Positions 1 to 9,886 of a stretch of DNA of 64,000 nucleotides are shown here, piece after piece. The notes beneath the pieces are model-generated. The model did not search any database. It saw only the letters and a list, made by a program, of their open reading frames with translations, and was not told the origin of the DNA. The translations under genes were made by a program, and so were the position numbers. Source of the stretch: Glacieibacterium sp038210595 (lineage in GTDB: Bacteria > Pseudomonadota > Alphaproteobacteria > Sphingomonadales > Sphingomonadaceae); the NCBI GenBank assembly GCA_038210595.1, contig JBBQWN010000012.1, positions 1 to 64,000 on the forward strand, in the 5' to 3' direction. The stretch's first letter is position 1. Every line of letters begins with the position of its first letter.

Positions 1-417
1 CTTGGCGTCGCGGGCGCTGACGGTGCCGGCAGCGTCGACGGTGACGATGAGGTTTTCGACCATCTCCGCCAGGTCCTCGGCCTCGTGCCCGGTCTGCACC
101 ATCACCGCGGCCACCGGCAGCCGCGCCGCGTCCTGGTCGAGCCGCGCACTCAGCACGCTGTCGAGTTGCGGGAACGCCTGCGGGGCCAGCCAGCGCTCGC
201 CGTCATCGGCCTCGAGCAGCGAGCGGATGACCGCGAGAGGCAGGAACCGCTCCTCCTGCAGCCGCTTGATGGCGCGCAGCCGGGCGACATGGTCGTCGGA
301 ATAGGAGGCGGAGTTGCGCGATGCGCGATCAGGCTCGGGCAGCAGCCCCTCGCGGATGTAGAAGCGGATCGTCTCCCGCCCGACACCGGTTTTCGCTTCG
401 AGTTCGCGCATCCGCAA
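1..417 (-). CDS. MerR-family transcriptional regulator (3' part missing)
   Basis: The N-terminal half or more of a MerR-type DNA-binding regulator, cut by the left window edge. The first ~70 residues give the winged-helix signature of the family: MRELEAKTGVGRETIRFYIREG, continuing into GLLPEP and a basic stretch ending in RLRAIKRLQEE. The effector-binding part is incomplete, so the inducer cannot be named, and no conserved Cys cluster is seen in what is present. The start is ambiguous. A TTG at 417 lies 8 bases after an AGGAGT Shine-Dalgarno sequence, while the ATG at 411 lies 14 bases after it, so TTG fits better. MerR proteins usually act on a promoter with a long spacer next to their target; the adjacent S9 peptidase points the same way on the same strand. 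Confidence 0.82.
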   Translation of the reverse strand, partial: MRMRELEAKTGVGRETIRFYIREGLLPEPDRASRNSASYSDDHVARLRAIKRLQEERFLPLAVIRSLLEADDGERWLAPQAFPQLDSVLSARLDQDAARLPVAAVMVQTGHEAEDLAEMVENLIVTVDAAGTVSARDAK

Positions 418-488
418 CGGGGCAGACTCCTGAGTACGACTCGGAGACTAACACGGAGTGCGGAGTGCGGCTACGCGAAAATGCGCGC

Positions 489-2399
489 TCAGTCGGGCGG
501 GTTATGCTTGCGAACGAAATCGACAGTGGCCTTCAGCATGGCAAGCCGCGTCGCGCTCTTCGACAACCAGTGATCCTCGCCGGGCAGCGTGACGAGTTCG
601 ACCGGCTTCCCCGCCTTCGCCAGGCGGCTTCGCATCATTTCACTCTGGGCGAACGGCACGACGGTGTCGCCGGTGCCGTGGATCAGCAGCACGGGTGCAT
701 CCGCCTCCGCAGCGTGCGCCGCGGGCGAAAGCGTTGCGAGCGGCGCGGTGCCGAGCTTTGTTTTCCACTCCCGGGCGATGGCGAGCTGTTCCTCGTTCTC
801 CTTCTTCTGCAGGGAGATGAAGCTGGTCAGATCACTGACCGGTGCGACCGCCACGGCGCAGCGGTAGAGGCCGTGCTGGAGCGTCACCCCGGCAAGCGCC
901 GCATAGCCGCCATAGCTCGCGCCGACGATGCAGGCGCGTTTCGGATCGACGATGCCCTGGCCCGCCAGCGCTTTGACCCCGTCGGCGATGTCGCCGAGCA
1001 TCTTGCCGCCCCACTCGCCCTCGCCCGCCTTCAGCAGCGCCCTGCCATAGCCTGTCGAACCGCGGAAATTCGGCTGGAACACCGCATAGCCCTGCACCGC
1101 GAGCGCCTGTGCCCACCAGTCGAACACCGGATAGTCGCGCGCCGCCGGACCACCGTGCGGCAAGACGATGACGGGCAGACTCCGCTCGGCACGCCCGGGC
1201 GGGCTGGTCAAAACCCCGCTCAGCTTTGTGCCGTCGGCGGCGGTCCAGCTGACCATCCGGACCGGTGCGATGTCGGCGAGCGGAATTGCAGCGTAGGCAA
1301 AGCCCACCGGCTTGGCGGCACCGGTCTTGATATCGACGAACCACCAGCTGCCGGCGTCGCCCGAGCCTGTGGTCTGGACCATCACCTGATCGAAACTGTC
1401 GCTGGCGCCGACGAAGGCAACGTCCAGGCCGGTGAATGCCTTGCGGATGCCGCGCATCGCCTTTTCCCGGCGCGGATCAAGGAAATGGGTCTGCGGGTGA
1501 TCCGCCTCGGTGACATAGCCGATCACCGAGCGGTCGCGCGGATCGAGCACGAGCTGATCCGCGCCGGTGCCGGCGTACAGCGGCTCGGGGGCTGCGGCAC
1601 CCGCGATGAAACAGCAGCTGTCGCCGCCGCCGTCGTCGCGGAACGTAACGATGCCCGCGGACGACAATCCAGCCAGCGCGACTGTCACCGGCGCACCCCC
1701 GCGCGCGATTTCGGCACCGGTTGCCCCGCGCACGCTCCAGCGGCCGGAAACCTCGTTCTTCTCGAGCGTGGCCGCGACCTGGCCGTCGCCGTCGACCAGC
1801 CAGTCGCGCCGGGCGATCCCTTCGCCGTGCCTCGCCACGATGCGCGAGGCACCGCTGGCGATGTCGACCTGATAAAGGTCGGGTCGGTTGCCGTCCCAGG
1901 CCACGGTCGCGATATCGATGCCGCGCGCCAGCGTGACCGCGCTGAAATAACCGAAGCTGTGCCCATCCTTGCGAACGGTGCCGAAGAAGTCCTGGACACC
2001 GCCGAAGATACGGCTTTGCGCCAGGACCGGCAGCATCGACCGGCGCTTGACGTCGACGATGATCGCGCCGGTCATCTCGGTCTGGTCCTGGACGAAGTCC
2101 GCCCCCAGCTTCACGGTCGAACGCAGCCACAGGATGACATGGTCATCGTCGGCAAAGGCGATGCTGGCGACCTTGTGGTTCCCGATGGCGGTCACCAGCA
2201 GCGGCGTCGCGTCCGCGGTGAGCACGATCAAATCCAGCACGCCGTCGACGTTGCCGACCACGGCATAGCGTTCGCCCGAAGGCGCGATGGCGGCGAACTG
2301 GCAACCCGGCAGCTGGCCGTAGACCTCGAGCGGCGGCGCGGCTGTGGCTCTCACGGCGGCCAACAGCAACAGCGCCGCGAGCCCGTATCTGTTGATCAC
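489..2399 (-). CDS. Secreted S9-family prolyl oligopeptidase-like peptidase
   Basis: A 636-residue serine peptidase of the S9 (prolyl oligopeptidase/acylaminoacyl peptidase) family, likely periplasmic. A signal peptide (LAALLLLAAVRATAA) is followed by a variable N-terminal beta-propeller-like region to about residue 380. The C-terminal alpha/beta-hydrolase domain carries the nucleophile in GASYGG (Ser ~495), the acid in HGTGD (Asp ~578) and the base in GEDHW (His ~610), in correct order and spacing. I chose the GTG at 2399 because AGGGGAG lies 7 bases upstream and a signal peptide follows. The longer frame starting at 2639 would overlap the divergent gene beginning at 2518. Substrate is unknown; the family usually degrades short peptides. 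Confidence 0.9.
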   Translation of the reverse strand: MINRYGLAALLLLAAVRATAAPPLEVYGQLPGCQFAAIAPSGERYAVVGNVDGVLDLIVLTADATPLLVTAIGNHKVASIAFADDDHVILWLRSTVKLGADFVQDQTEMTGAIIVDVKRRSMLPVLAQSRIFGGVQDFFGTVRKDGHSFGYFSAVTLARGIDIATVAWDGNRPDLYQVDIASGASRIVARHGEGIARRDWLVDGDGQVAATLEKNEVSGRWSVRGATGAEIARGGAPVTVALAGLSSAGIVTFRDDGGGDSCCFIAGAAAPEPLYAGTGADQLVLDPRDRSVIGYVTEADHPQTHFLDPRREKAMRGIRKAFTGLDVAFVGASDSFDQVMVQTTGSGDAGSWWFVDIKTGAAKPVGFAYAAIPLADIAPVRMVSWTAADGTKLSGVLTSPPGRAERSLPVIVLPHGGPAARDYPVFDWWAQALAVQGYAVFQPNFRGSTGYGRALLKAGEGEWGGKMLGDIADGVKALAGQGIVDPKRACIVGASYGGYAALAGVTLQHGLYRCAVAVAPVSDLTSFISLQKKENEEQLAIAREWKTKLGTAPLATLSPAAHAAEADAPVLLIHGTGDTVVPFAQSEMMRSRLAKAGKPVELVTLPGEDHWLSKSATRLAMLKATVDFVRKHNPPD

Positions 2400-2517
2400 C
2401 CGGCGTCTCCCCTCTGCAGTTTGTGCCGCGGGGCCAGCCACTTCACAAGGCCGACATTTACACGCGCGTGCCGCGACCGCATGTTCTGTCCCGGGTTTGC
2501 GTACGAGGGGGACGAGC

Positions 2518-3222
2518 ATGCGGATATCGATCTTGATGGCGGCGCTGCTTTCGGCGGTGCCGGCGATCGCGCAGGACGGTGCCAGCGAGATCATCGTCAC
2601 CGCCGCGCGCAAGGAGAGCGACGGGTATGATGAACGCATCCCGGCAGTCGGCCTGAAGCGCGCCGCCGATTTCGCAATTCAGGAAGTCACCATCGTTGGC
2701 GACACCCGCGACCGCGACAAGCGACAGGCCGAGATCTACGCGATGGTGAAAAATGCCGTCGAGCTTGCAGCCAAGCGCGGCGACATCGCGCTGGCAACGG
2801 GCGAAATGATCGTGGAGCCGCTGACCGTTGCCAATTACCGTAATCTCAAGTTGGTCAGTGACGGTCGGCCGGACACGGACCGTACGAGCTTCCTGGTCAA
2901 GTCGCGGCTGTCCGGCGGGACCGACGCCAAAGCGGCGCTCGAGCATATCAACGCCTTCATCAAGGCGGTCCCGACGGTTGGACGGGCAGAGATGCGCCAC
3001 ACCGACGACCTCACCCTGTCGGTCGTCAATCCGGATCAATATAGGGCGCAGATCATCGATCTTGTCGCGGCCGACGCCCGGGTGACGAGTGCCAGGCTCG
3101 GCAACGACTATGGCGTCGAAGCCAAGGGACTCGACAGACCGGTCGAGTGGTCACGAGCCAGTTTGACCGACGTGTTTCTGTATGTGCCCTACAGTTATGT
3201 CGTCGTCCCCAAGGCTAGGTAG
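2518..3222 (+). CDS. Secreted protein of unknown function with TonB-receptor-like N-terminal motif
   Basis: A 234-residue exported protein I do not recognise as a named family. It begins with a clear signal peptide (MRISILMAALLSAVPAIAQ). Just after the cleavage site comes SEIIVTAARK, a motif usually seen at the N-terminus of TonB-dependent receptors, but there is no plug or beta-barrel afterwards. The remainder is a compact alpha/beta sequence with no membrane segment and no cysteines in the mature part. The ATG at 2518 has GAGGGGG six bases upstream. It is transcribed divergently from the S9 peptidase and ends just before a strong bidirectional hairpin. A distant SIMPL/DUF541-like periplasmic fold is possible but unproven. 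Confidence 0.75.
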   Translation: MRISILMAALLSAVPAIAQDGASEIIVTAARKESDGYDERIPAVGLKRAADFAIQEVTIVGDTRDRDKRQAEIYAMVKNAVELAAKRGDIALATGEMIVEPLTVANYRNLKLVSDGRPDTDRTSFLVKSRLSGGTDAKAALEHINAFIKAVPTVGRAEMRHTDDLTLSVVNPDQYRAQIIDLVAADARVTSARLGNDYGVEAKGLDRPVEWSRASLTDVFLYVPYSYVVVPKAR

Positions 3223-3229
3223 CTACATT

Positions 3230-3261
3230 AAAAAGCCCCCACGCCGGGTGGCGTGGGGGCT
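3230..3261 (-). terminator. Rho-independent terminator of clpX (possibly bidirectional)
   Basis: A perfect 12-bp stem, AGCCCCCACGCC (3234-3245) pairing with 3250-3261 around a GGGT loop. Read leftward it is followed by TTTTTAATG, a proper U-tract, so it terminates clpX transcription. It also sits 11 bases past the stop of the rightward secreted-protein gene and probably stops that transcript too. Confidence 0.88.
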
Positions 3262-3285
3262 ATTCATTTCAGCGGCAGGCGAAGC

Positions 3286-4542
<1,257 letters not shown>

Positions 4543-4674
4543 GGGCTTCCTCTCCGGCCGGCTAGCACTCTAGCGGCCTTTCACCACGCGGCAAGCGTGC
4601 GCTCGCCGGCGTGACAATAATATGAACCAGCGCGTCATGGGTTAACGCGCGCGCCGGAGATTGCTTGATCGCAG

Positions 4675-5322
<648 letters not shown>

Positions 5323-5405
5323 GTGGGCTCCGGAAAGTTCGGGCGGCTGGCGACCTCGCTAACATCGGCGCGAACGGCCTGCCGTTCAAGCCCCGGCATC
5401 CCCGG

Positions 5406-6248
5406 TCAGGGCTTCGGCCCGACATCGTTCCGTTCGACGACGCACCGGGTGCACTCCTTGACGTTGACACTGACCCGCCAGCGCGCGCCGGGCAGCGTCC
5501 GGGTCTTGTTGCCGACGATCCGGCTGTCGCGTCCCGCGACCAGGGCGACGCCATGCGGATAGGTGCCGTGAACCGTGTTGTTCTCGATCGTGATACGGTC
5601 GAAGCCGCCGTCGTCGACGCCGTTGCGGACATGGTTGAAGCCCGAAAAGCCCTGCATCTCACCGGTTGCGGTGTTGCCCCGGATGACGATGTCGCTGGTC
5701 GGCGGCGCGTCGGGACGGCTCCACATCTGGATACAGTCCGGGTGATCGCCGGGGCGCGGCGCAAAGTCGGTGCAGGTGCTGTTGGTGACGGTGATGCGGC
5801 GCGACAGCGCGATGTCGATGCCGTCGGTCTTCAGGCGGGTGAGCGTCGCCCGGTCGACGGTGACATCGCTCGACTGGGCGATCGTCATGCCGCGCACCGC
5901 ATCGGCGAAGATCGTCCCGGAAAACCCGACGTCGCTGCTCGCCGCGACGAGCGCGGCATAGCCGAGCGGGCCGAGCTTGAACGTGTTGTCGGGGTCGCTG
6001 CCAAGGGCTGGGCCAAGTTCGCCGCCGATGACCCTGATCCCGCTCGATTTGCGGATAACCAGCCGGAAGCGCGCCTTGCCAGCATCGAGCGTCAGCGGCG
6101 GCGAGAAGGCGCGGTTCACGATCGTCACCGGCTCATAGCTGCCCGGCGCCATCACGATACGGTCGCCGGGGCGTGCGGCCGCCAGTTGCGCCGGCATCGT
6201 CGCGGGCGTTGCCGCGATCACGGCCAGGCCAAGCGCGGTCAGGATCAT
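5406..6248 (-). CDS. Secreted right-handed parallel beta-helix protein
   Basis: A 280-residue secreted protein with the repeating pattern of a right-handed parallel beta-helix (DRIVMAPGSYEPVTIVN early, then ITVTNSTCTD, DIVIRGNTATG, ITIENNTVHG). This architecture is typical of chondroitinase-B/pectate-lyase-like polysaccharide lyases and of carbohydrate-binding helices. The opening, with a PAQLAAARPGDRIVMAPG segment, matches the chondroitinase-B-like subgroup. A signal peptide covers about residues 1-20. The ATG at 6248 has GGAGAG seven bases upstream; the longer frame to 6335 would run into the divergent methyltransferase promoter region. Whether it is catalytic cannot be told from the sequence. 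It sits between trigger factor and clpP, an insertion into an otherwise conserved neighbourhood. Confidence 0.8.
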   Translation of the reverse strand: MILTALGLAVIAATPATMPAQLAAARPGDRIVMAPGSYEPVTIVNRAFSPPLTLDAGKARFRLVIRKSSGIRVIGGELGPALGSDPDNTFKLGPLGYAALVAASSDVGFSGTIFADAVRGMTIAQSSDVTVDRATLTRLKTDGIDIALSRRITVTNSTCTDFAPRPGDHPDCIQMWSRPDAPPTSDIVIRGNTATGEMQGFSGFNHVRNGVDDGGFDRITIENNTVHGTYPHGVALVAGRDSRIVGNKTRTLPGARWRVSVNVKECTRCVVERNDVGPKP

Positions 6249-6371
6249 GCAGACACTCTCCGTTAGTCCGGCTCGCCTAGCACGGCGTCGTGGCACCGGC
6301 CATGCCACGCCGCCGATTGACGCTGTCTGACCCAAACCCTAGGTCGGCGGCATTGCGCCGAAAGGATCGAC

Positions 6372-7067
6372 ATGACCCGCGCCTCGCTGGCGGATGCGCG
6401 CGCCCCCGCCTCGCTGTCGACATGGTTCCGGACCCGCCGGGACGGCCCGCTGCGCGCGTTGATCCTGGAATGCCGGGCTGCGGTCGCGGGCCCGTTCCGC
6501 ATCATCGACCTCGGCGGCACCGCCGACTATTGGCGGCGGGTCGGCTTCGACTGGCTCGAAGCCAATGACATCGACATCACCTGCGTCAACCACATCGCCA
6601 CCGAGTTCGGCGCGTCGGAGCGCGAGGCCGTGCGGCTGCGCTGCATCGTCGCCGACGCCACCGCGATGACCGGACACGCGGATATGAGCTTTGATTTCGT
6701 CCACTCGAACAGCGTCATCGAACACGTCGGGCGCTGGCCACAGATGCGGGCGTTCGCGAACGAGGTGCGGCGGCTCGCCCCTGCCTACTACGTCCAGACA
6801 CCGTATTTCTGGTTCGCGTTCGACCCGCACTTCCACCGGATGCCATTCTACCACTGGCTACCCGAGTCGCTTCGCCTGAAGCTGCTGCGGCGCTTCCAGC
6901 TCGGCTGGTCCCCGGCGCAGCCCGACGTCGACCGGGCGATGAGCCTGGTCCTGTCGAACGTACTGCTCGACGCGGCCCAGTTCCGGGCGCTGTTCCCGGA
7001 CGCCGAGCACCGCTTCGAGCGGATCGCGCTGCTGCCGAAGTCGCTGATCGCGGTCCGGCGGGGCTGA
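6372..7067 (+). CDS. Class I SAM-dependent methyltransferase
   Basis: A 231-residue cytoplasmic protein with a class I methyltransferase fold: motif I IIDLGGTADYW (residues ~44-54) for SAM binding, an acidic residue after strand 2, and DFVHSNSVIEHV in the position of motif IV. The C-terminal part (YYVQTPYFWFAFDPHFH) resembles methyltransferases found in glycan or lipid biosynthesis loci, but the substrate is unknown. It is divergent from the beta-helix gene and its stop lies 3 bases before the convergent stop of trigger factor. ATG at 6372 follows a GAAAGGA ribosome-binding site. Confidence 0.82.
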   Translation: MTRASLADARAPASLSTWFRTRRDGPLRALILECRAAVAGPFRIIDLGGTADYWRRVGFDWLEANDIDITCVNHIATEFGASEREAVRLRCIVADATAMTGHADMSFDFVHSNSVIEHVGRWPQMRAFANEVRRLAPAYYVQTPYFWFAFDPHFHRMPFYHWLPESLRLKLLRRFQLGWSPAQPDVDRAMSLVLSNVLLDAAQFRALFPDAEHRFERIALLPKSLIAVRRG

Positions 7068-7070
7068 GCC

Positions 7071-8612
7071 TCAGCCCTCCGCCGGCTTCTTCGGCGCGCG
7101 CTTGGCCTTGGGCTTGGGCGCGTCCTCGGCAACGGCCTCGACCGGAGCGGCGGTCGCCTCGCCGAGATCGGGCTCGGCCACCACGGCTGCCTTGGGCTTC
7201 TTCGCCTTCGCCGCCTTGGCGGGCTTCGCCTCGTCGCCGTGGTCATGGCCGCAGCCCGGACCGTGGACGTGGCCGGACGGCGATTCGTCGTCGCTCTCGA
7301 TCTCGGCAGTCAGCGTCTCGCGGTCGACCTTGCGCTCGGTGACCTCGGCCTTGCCGATCAGATAGTCGACGACCTTGTCCTCATACAGCGGCGCGCGCAG
7401 CTGGGCTGCCGCCATCGCGTTTTCCTGGAAGTACTTGATGACCTGGTCGCGCTCCTTGGGATAGCGGCTCGCCTCCTGCGCGATCAGGCGGTTCATCTCG
7501 GCGGCGGTGACGGCGACGCCGCCCTGCTGGCCGATTTCCGACAGCAGCAGGCCGAGGCGCACGCGGCGCTCGGCGATGCGGCGATACTCGGGCTTCTCGG
7601 CTTCGAGACTCGCGAGCGCCGCGGCGGGATCGGCCTCGTGGCTGGTTTCATGCTCCAGCTGCTGCCAGATCTGCTCGAATTCGGCATCGACCATCGACTG
7701 CGGCACGGCGAAATCATGCGCCGCGGCCAGCGTGTCGAGCAGCTTGCGCTTCATGTGGGTGCGGGTCAGCTGGCCGAGCTCGCTGGCCAGCTGGTCCTTC
7801 AGGATTTCCTTCAGCCCGTCGAGGCTGTCGAGGCCGAGCGACTTGGCGAACTCGTCGTCGAGCGCGGCCTCCTTGGGAGTCTGCACCTCGTTGACGGTGA
7901 CCGCGAACTCGGCCGGCTTACCCGTCAGGTAGGCGACGTTGTAGTCGTCGGGGAAAGTCACCTTGACCGTACGCTGATCGTTCGCCTTGGCGCCGATCAG
8001 CTGGTCCTCGAAGCCGGGGATGAGCTGGCCGGAACCGAGCTCGACGCGCATGCCCTCGCCCTTGCCGCCATCGAACGGCACGCCGTCGACGGTGCCGAGG
8101 AAATCGATCAGCACCGCGTCGCCGGTCTTCGCCTTGGTCTTGGCGGGGGCGGGCTCGAAGCTCTTCTGCTGGTCCGACAGGCGCTTCAGCGCGGCATCGA
8201 GGTCGGCGTCGGTCGGCTCGACGACCAGCTTCTCCAGCTTCAGGCCGTCGACGTTGGGCGCCGCGATGGTCGGCAGCACCTCGACCGCGACCTTGAAGTC
8301 GACGTCGGCACCGTCGGTGTCCTCGCCGGCAAGATCGACCGTCGGCTGCATCGCCGGGCGCAGGTTATGCTCGCTCAGCAACTGCTGGACGCCCTCGTTG
8401 ACGACCGCCTGCAGCGCTTCGCCGCGCAGCGCCGGGCCGTGCATCTTCTTGACCAGGTTGAGCGGCACCTTGCCGGGGCGGAAGCCGGGCATGCGCACCT
8501 GCTTCGCCACCTCGACGGCGCGGGCATCGACCTTGGCGGCGACCGCGGCAGCGGGCACGTGCACGCTGTACTCGCGCCTCAGGCCCTCGTTCAAAGTCTC
8601 GGCAATACGCAT
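7071..8612 (-). CDS. tig: Trigger factor with extended His- and Lys-rich tail
   Basis: A ribosome-associated chaperone and peptidyl-prolyl isomerase, 513 residues, longer than the usual ~430-460. The ribosome-binding signature is GFRPGKVP near residue 45, followed by an FKBP-type PPIase domain and the helical C-terminal arms. Beyond these, residues ~447-459 form a His/Cys cluster (GHVHGPGCGHDHG), and ~460-513 are a Lys/Ala/Pro-rich disordered tail. The ATG at 8612 is the true start: the frame upstream to 8720 lies in the tRNA-Leu gene. It begins 30 bases after the tRNA 3' end. A metal-binding role for the His cluster is inference. Confidence 0.96.
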   Translation of the reverse strand: MRIAETLNEGLRREYSVHVPAAAVAAKVDARAVEVAKQVRMPGFRPGKVPLNLVKKMHGPALRGEALQAVVNEGVQQLLSEHNLRPAMQPTVDLAGEDTDGADVDFKVAVEVLPTIAAPNVDGLKLEKLVVEPTDADLDAALKRLSDQQKSFEPAPAKTKAKTGDAVLIDFLGTVDGVPFDGGKGEGMRVELGSGQLIPGFEDQLIGAKANDQRTVKVTFPDDYNVAYLTGKPAEFAVTVNEVQTPKEAALDDEFAKSLGLDSLDGLKEILKDQLASELGQLTRTHMKRKLLDTLAAAHDFAVPQSMVDAEFEQIWQQLEHETSHEADPAAALASLEAEKPEYRRIAERRVRLGLLLSEIGQQGGVAVTAAEMNRLIAQEASRYPKERDQVIKYFQENAMAAAQLRAPLYEDKVVDYLIGKAEVTERKVDRETLTAEIESDDESPSGHVHGPGCGHDHGDEAKPAKAAKAKKPKAAVVAEPDLGEATAAPVEAVAEDAPKPKAKRAPKKPAEG

Positions 8613-8641
8613 TTCGGTCTCGTTCTCTTTGGCCTGGGCGG

Positions 8642-8726
8642 TGGTGCGGGCGAAGGGACTCGAACCCCCACGTCTTTCGACAACAGGACCTAAACCTGCC
8701 GCGTCTACCAGTTCCGCCACGCCCGC
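8642..8726 (-). tRNA. tRNA-Leu (anticodon UAG), CCA encoded
   Basis: Reading leftward from 8726, the acceptor stem GCGGGCG pairs with CGCCCGC, followed by discriminator A and an encoded CCA (8644-8642). The anticodon loop TTTAGGT places UAG at 34-36 and reads CUA leucine codons. A long variable arm, as expected for tRNA-Leu, precedes the TTCGAGT T-loop. It lies just upstream of tig. Confidence 0.97.
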
Positions 8727-8781
8727 ATGGGTGAAGGGGCGCGTCTAGCCAAGCCAGCGTCCAAGGGCAAGGCGCGCCGAC

Positions 8782-8877
8782 TCAATGAAGCCACAGCCGG
8801 ATCACGAACCCGACCGCGGCGACGCTCAGCACGCCCGCCGCCCACAGGCCGACGAACCACGCCAGCCGCCGCGCCAC
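8782..8877 (-). CDS. Small membrane protein of the DUF2474 type (cytochrome bd accessory)
   Basis: A 31-residue single-span membrane peptide starting at GTG 8877, one base after the cydB stop. The sequence has a basic N-terminus (MARRLAWFVGLW), a hydrophobic helix and a short end in RLWLH. This matches the DUF2474 pattern of tiny proteins encoded directly after cydB/cioB in proteobacteria, comparable in place to CydX of E. coli, which stabilises the oxidase. Assignment rests on length, position and composition. It is almost certainly translated by coupling to cydB. Confidence 0.8.
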   Translation of the reverse strand: MARRLAWFVGLWAAGVLSVAAVGFVIRLWLH

Positions 8878-8878
8878 C

Positions 8879-9883
8879 CTAGTGATATCCCTCGTGGCCG
8901 ACCTTGCCGCGGAACACCCAATAGGCATAGCCGGTATAGGCGAGGATGATCGGCACCATGATCCCGGCCCCGACCAGCATGAACATCTGGCTCTTGGCGG
9001 GTGCCGCCGCCTGCCAGATCGTGATCTGGCCGGGAATCAGGTACGGGAACATGCTGACCCCCAGCCCGATGAAGCTGAGCAGGAACAGCGCCAGCGCGAA
9101 CAGGAACGGCGCCAGTTCGGCACGCCGGCCGAGTGCGCGGAAGAAGCCAAGCGCCGCCGCTGCCGCCAGCACCGGGATCGGCGACAGGACATAGATATTC
9201 GGGACCGCGAACCAGCGCTTGTAGTAGGCGCCCTCCAGGAACGGCGTCGCCAGGCTGACCGCCAGCACCGCGACCGACGTCGCGATGCCGAACCAGTGCG
9301 CCAGCACATAGGCGCGGCGCTGCAGATCGCCCTCGGTCCGGTAAATCAGCCAGCACGCGCCGAGCAGCGCATAGCCGACCACCACCGAGACCCCGCACAG
9401 CACGCTGAACGGCGACAGCCATTCCCACCACAGCCCCGAATAGCTGCGCCCCGTGACCGACACGCCCTGCAGGATCGCGCCGAGGATCACCCCTTGCGAA
9501 AACGCGGCAACCACCGATCCGGCGAAAAAGGCGAAGTCCCAGATCGGCTGGCGGATGGTGCGCCAGCGGAATTCGAACGCGACGCCGCGGAAGACGAGGC
9601 CGAGCAGCATCGCGATCACCGGCACGTAGATCGCCGGCATGATGATCGCATAGGCGAGCGGAAACGCCGCCAGCAGCCCGCCGCCGCCGAGCACCAGCCA
9701 GGTCTCGTTGCCGTCCCACACTGGGGCGACGGAGTTCATCGTCGCGTCGCGGTGCTGGCCGCGGTCGAGCAGCGGGAAGATGATGCCGAGCCCCAGGTCG
9801 AAGCCGTCCATGACGACATAGGCGAACACCGCGAACGCCAGGATGCCGGCCCAGATCACGGTCAGGTCGAAGCTGAAATCCAT
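8879..9883 (-). CDS. cydB: Cytochrome bd-type ubiquinol oxidase subunit II
   Basis: A 334-residue multi-spanning inner-membrane protein, subunit II of the haem-copper-independent quinol oxidase. The N-terminal FAYVVMDGFDLGLG and the WDGNETWLVLGGGG segments are family hallmarks. The gene follows cydA with a 3-base gap and is followed at 1 base by the DUF2474 gene, so the three form one operon. The DUF2474 partner is typical of the cyanide-insensitive CioAB-like branch. Confidence 0.96.
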   Translation of the reverse strand: MDFSFDLTVIWAGILAFAVFAYVVMDGFDLGLGIIFPLLDRGQHRDATMNSVAPVWDGNETWLVLGGGGLLAAFPLAYAIIMPAIYVPVIAMLLGLVFRGVAFEFRWRTIRQPIWDFAFFAGSVVAAFSQGVILGAILQGVSVTGRSYSGLWWEWLSPFSVLCGVSVVVGYALLGACWLIYRTEGDLQRRAYVLAHWFGIATSVAVLAVSLATPFLEGAYYKRWFAVPNIYVLSPIPVLAAAAALGFFRALGRRAELAPFLFALALFLLSFIGLGVSMFPYLIPGQITIWQAAAPAKSQMFMLVGAGIMVPIILAYTGYAYWVFRGKVGHEGYH

Positions 9884-9886
9884 GCC

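Noticed and set aside
85..573. Rightward long frame across the MerR gene
   Set aside because: Antisense shadow; the MerR helix-turn-helix is clear on the other strand.
2518..3222. Truncated TonB-dependent receptor
   Set aside because: The sequence after the motif has no plug or barrel similarity and the gene ends cleanly at a terminator, so it is a separate protein.
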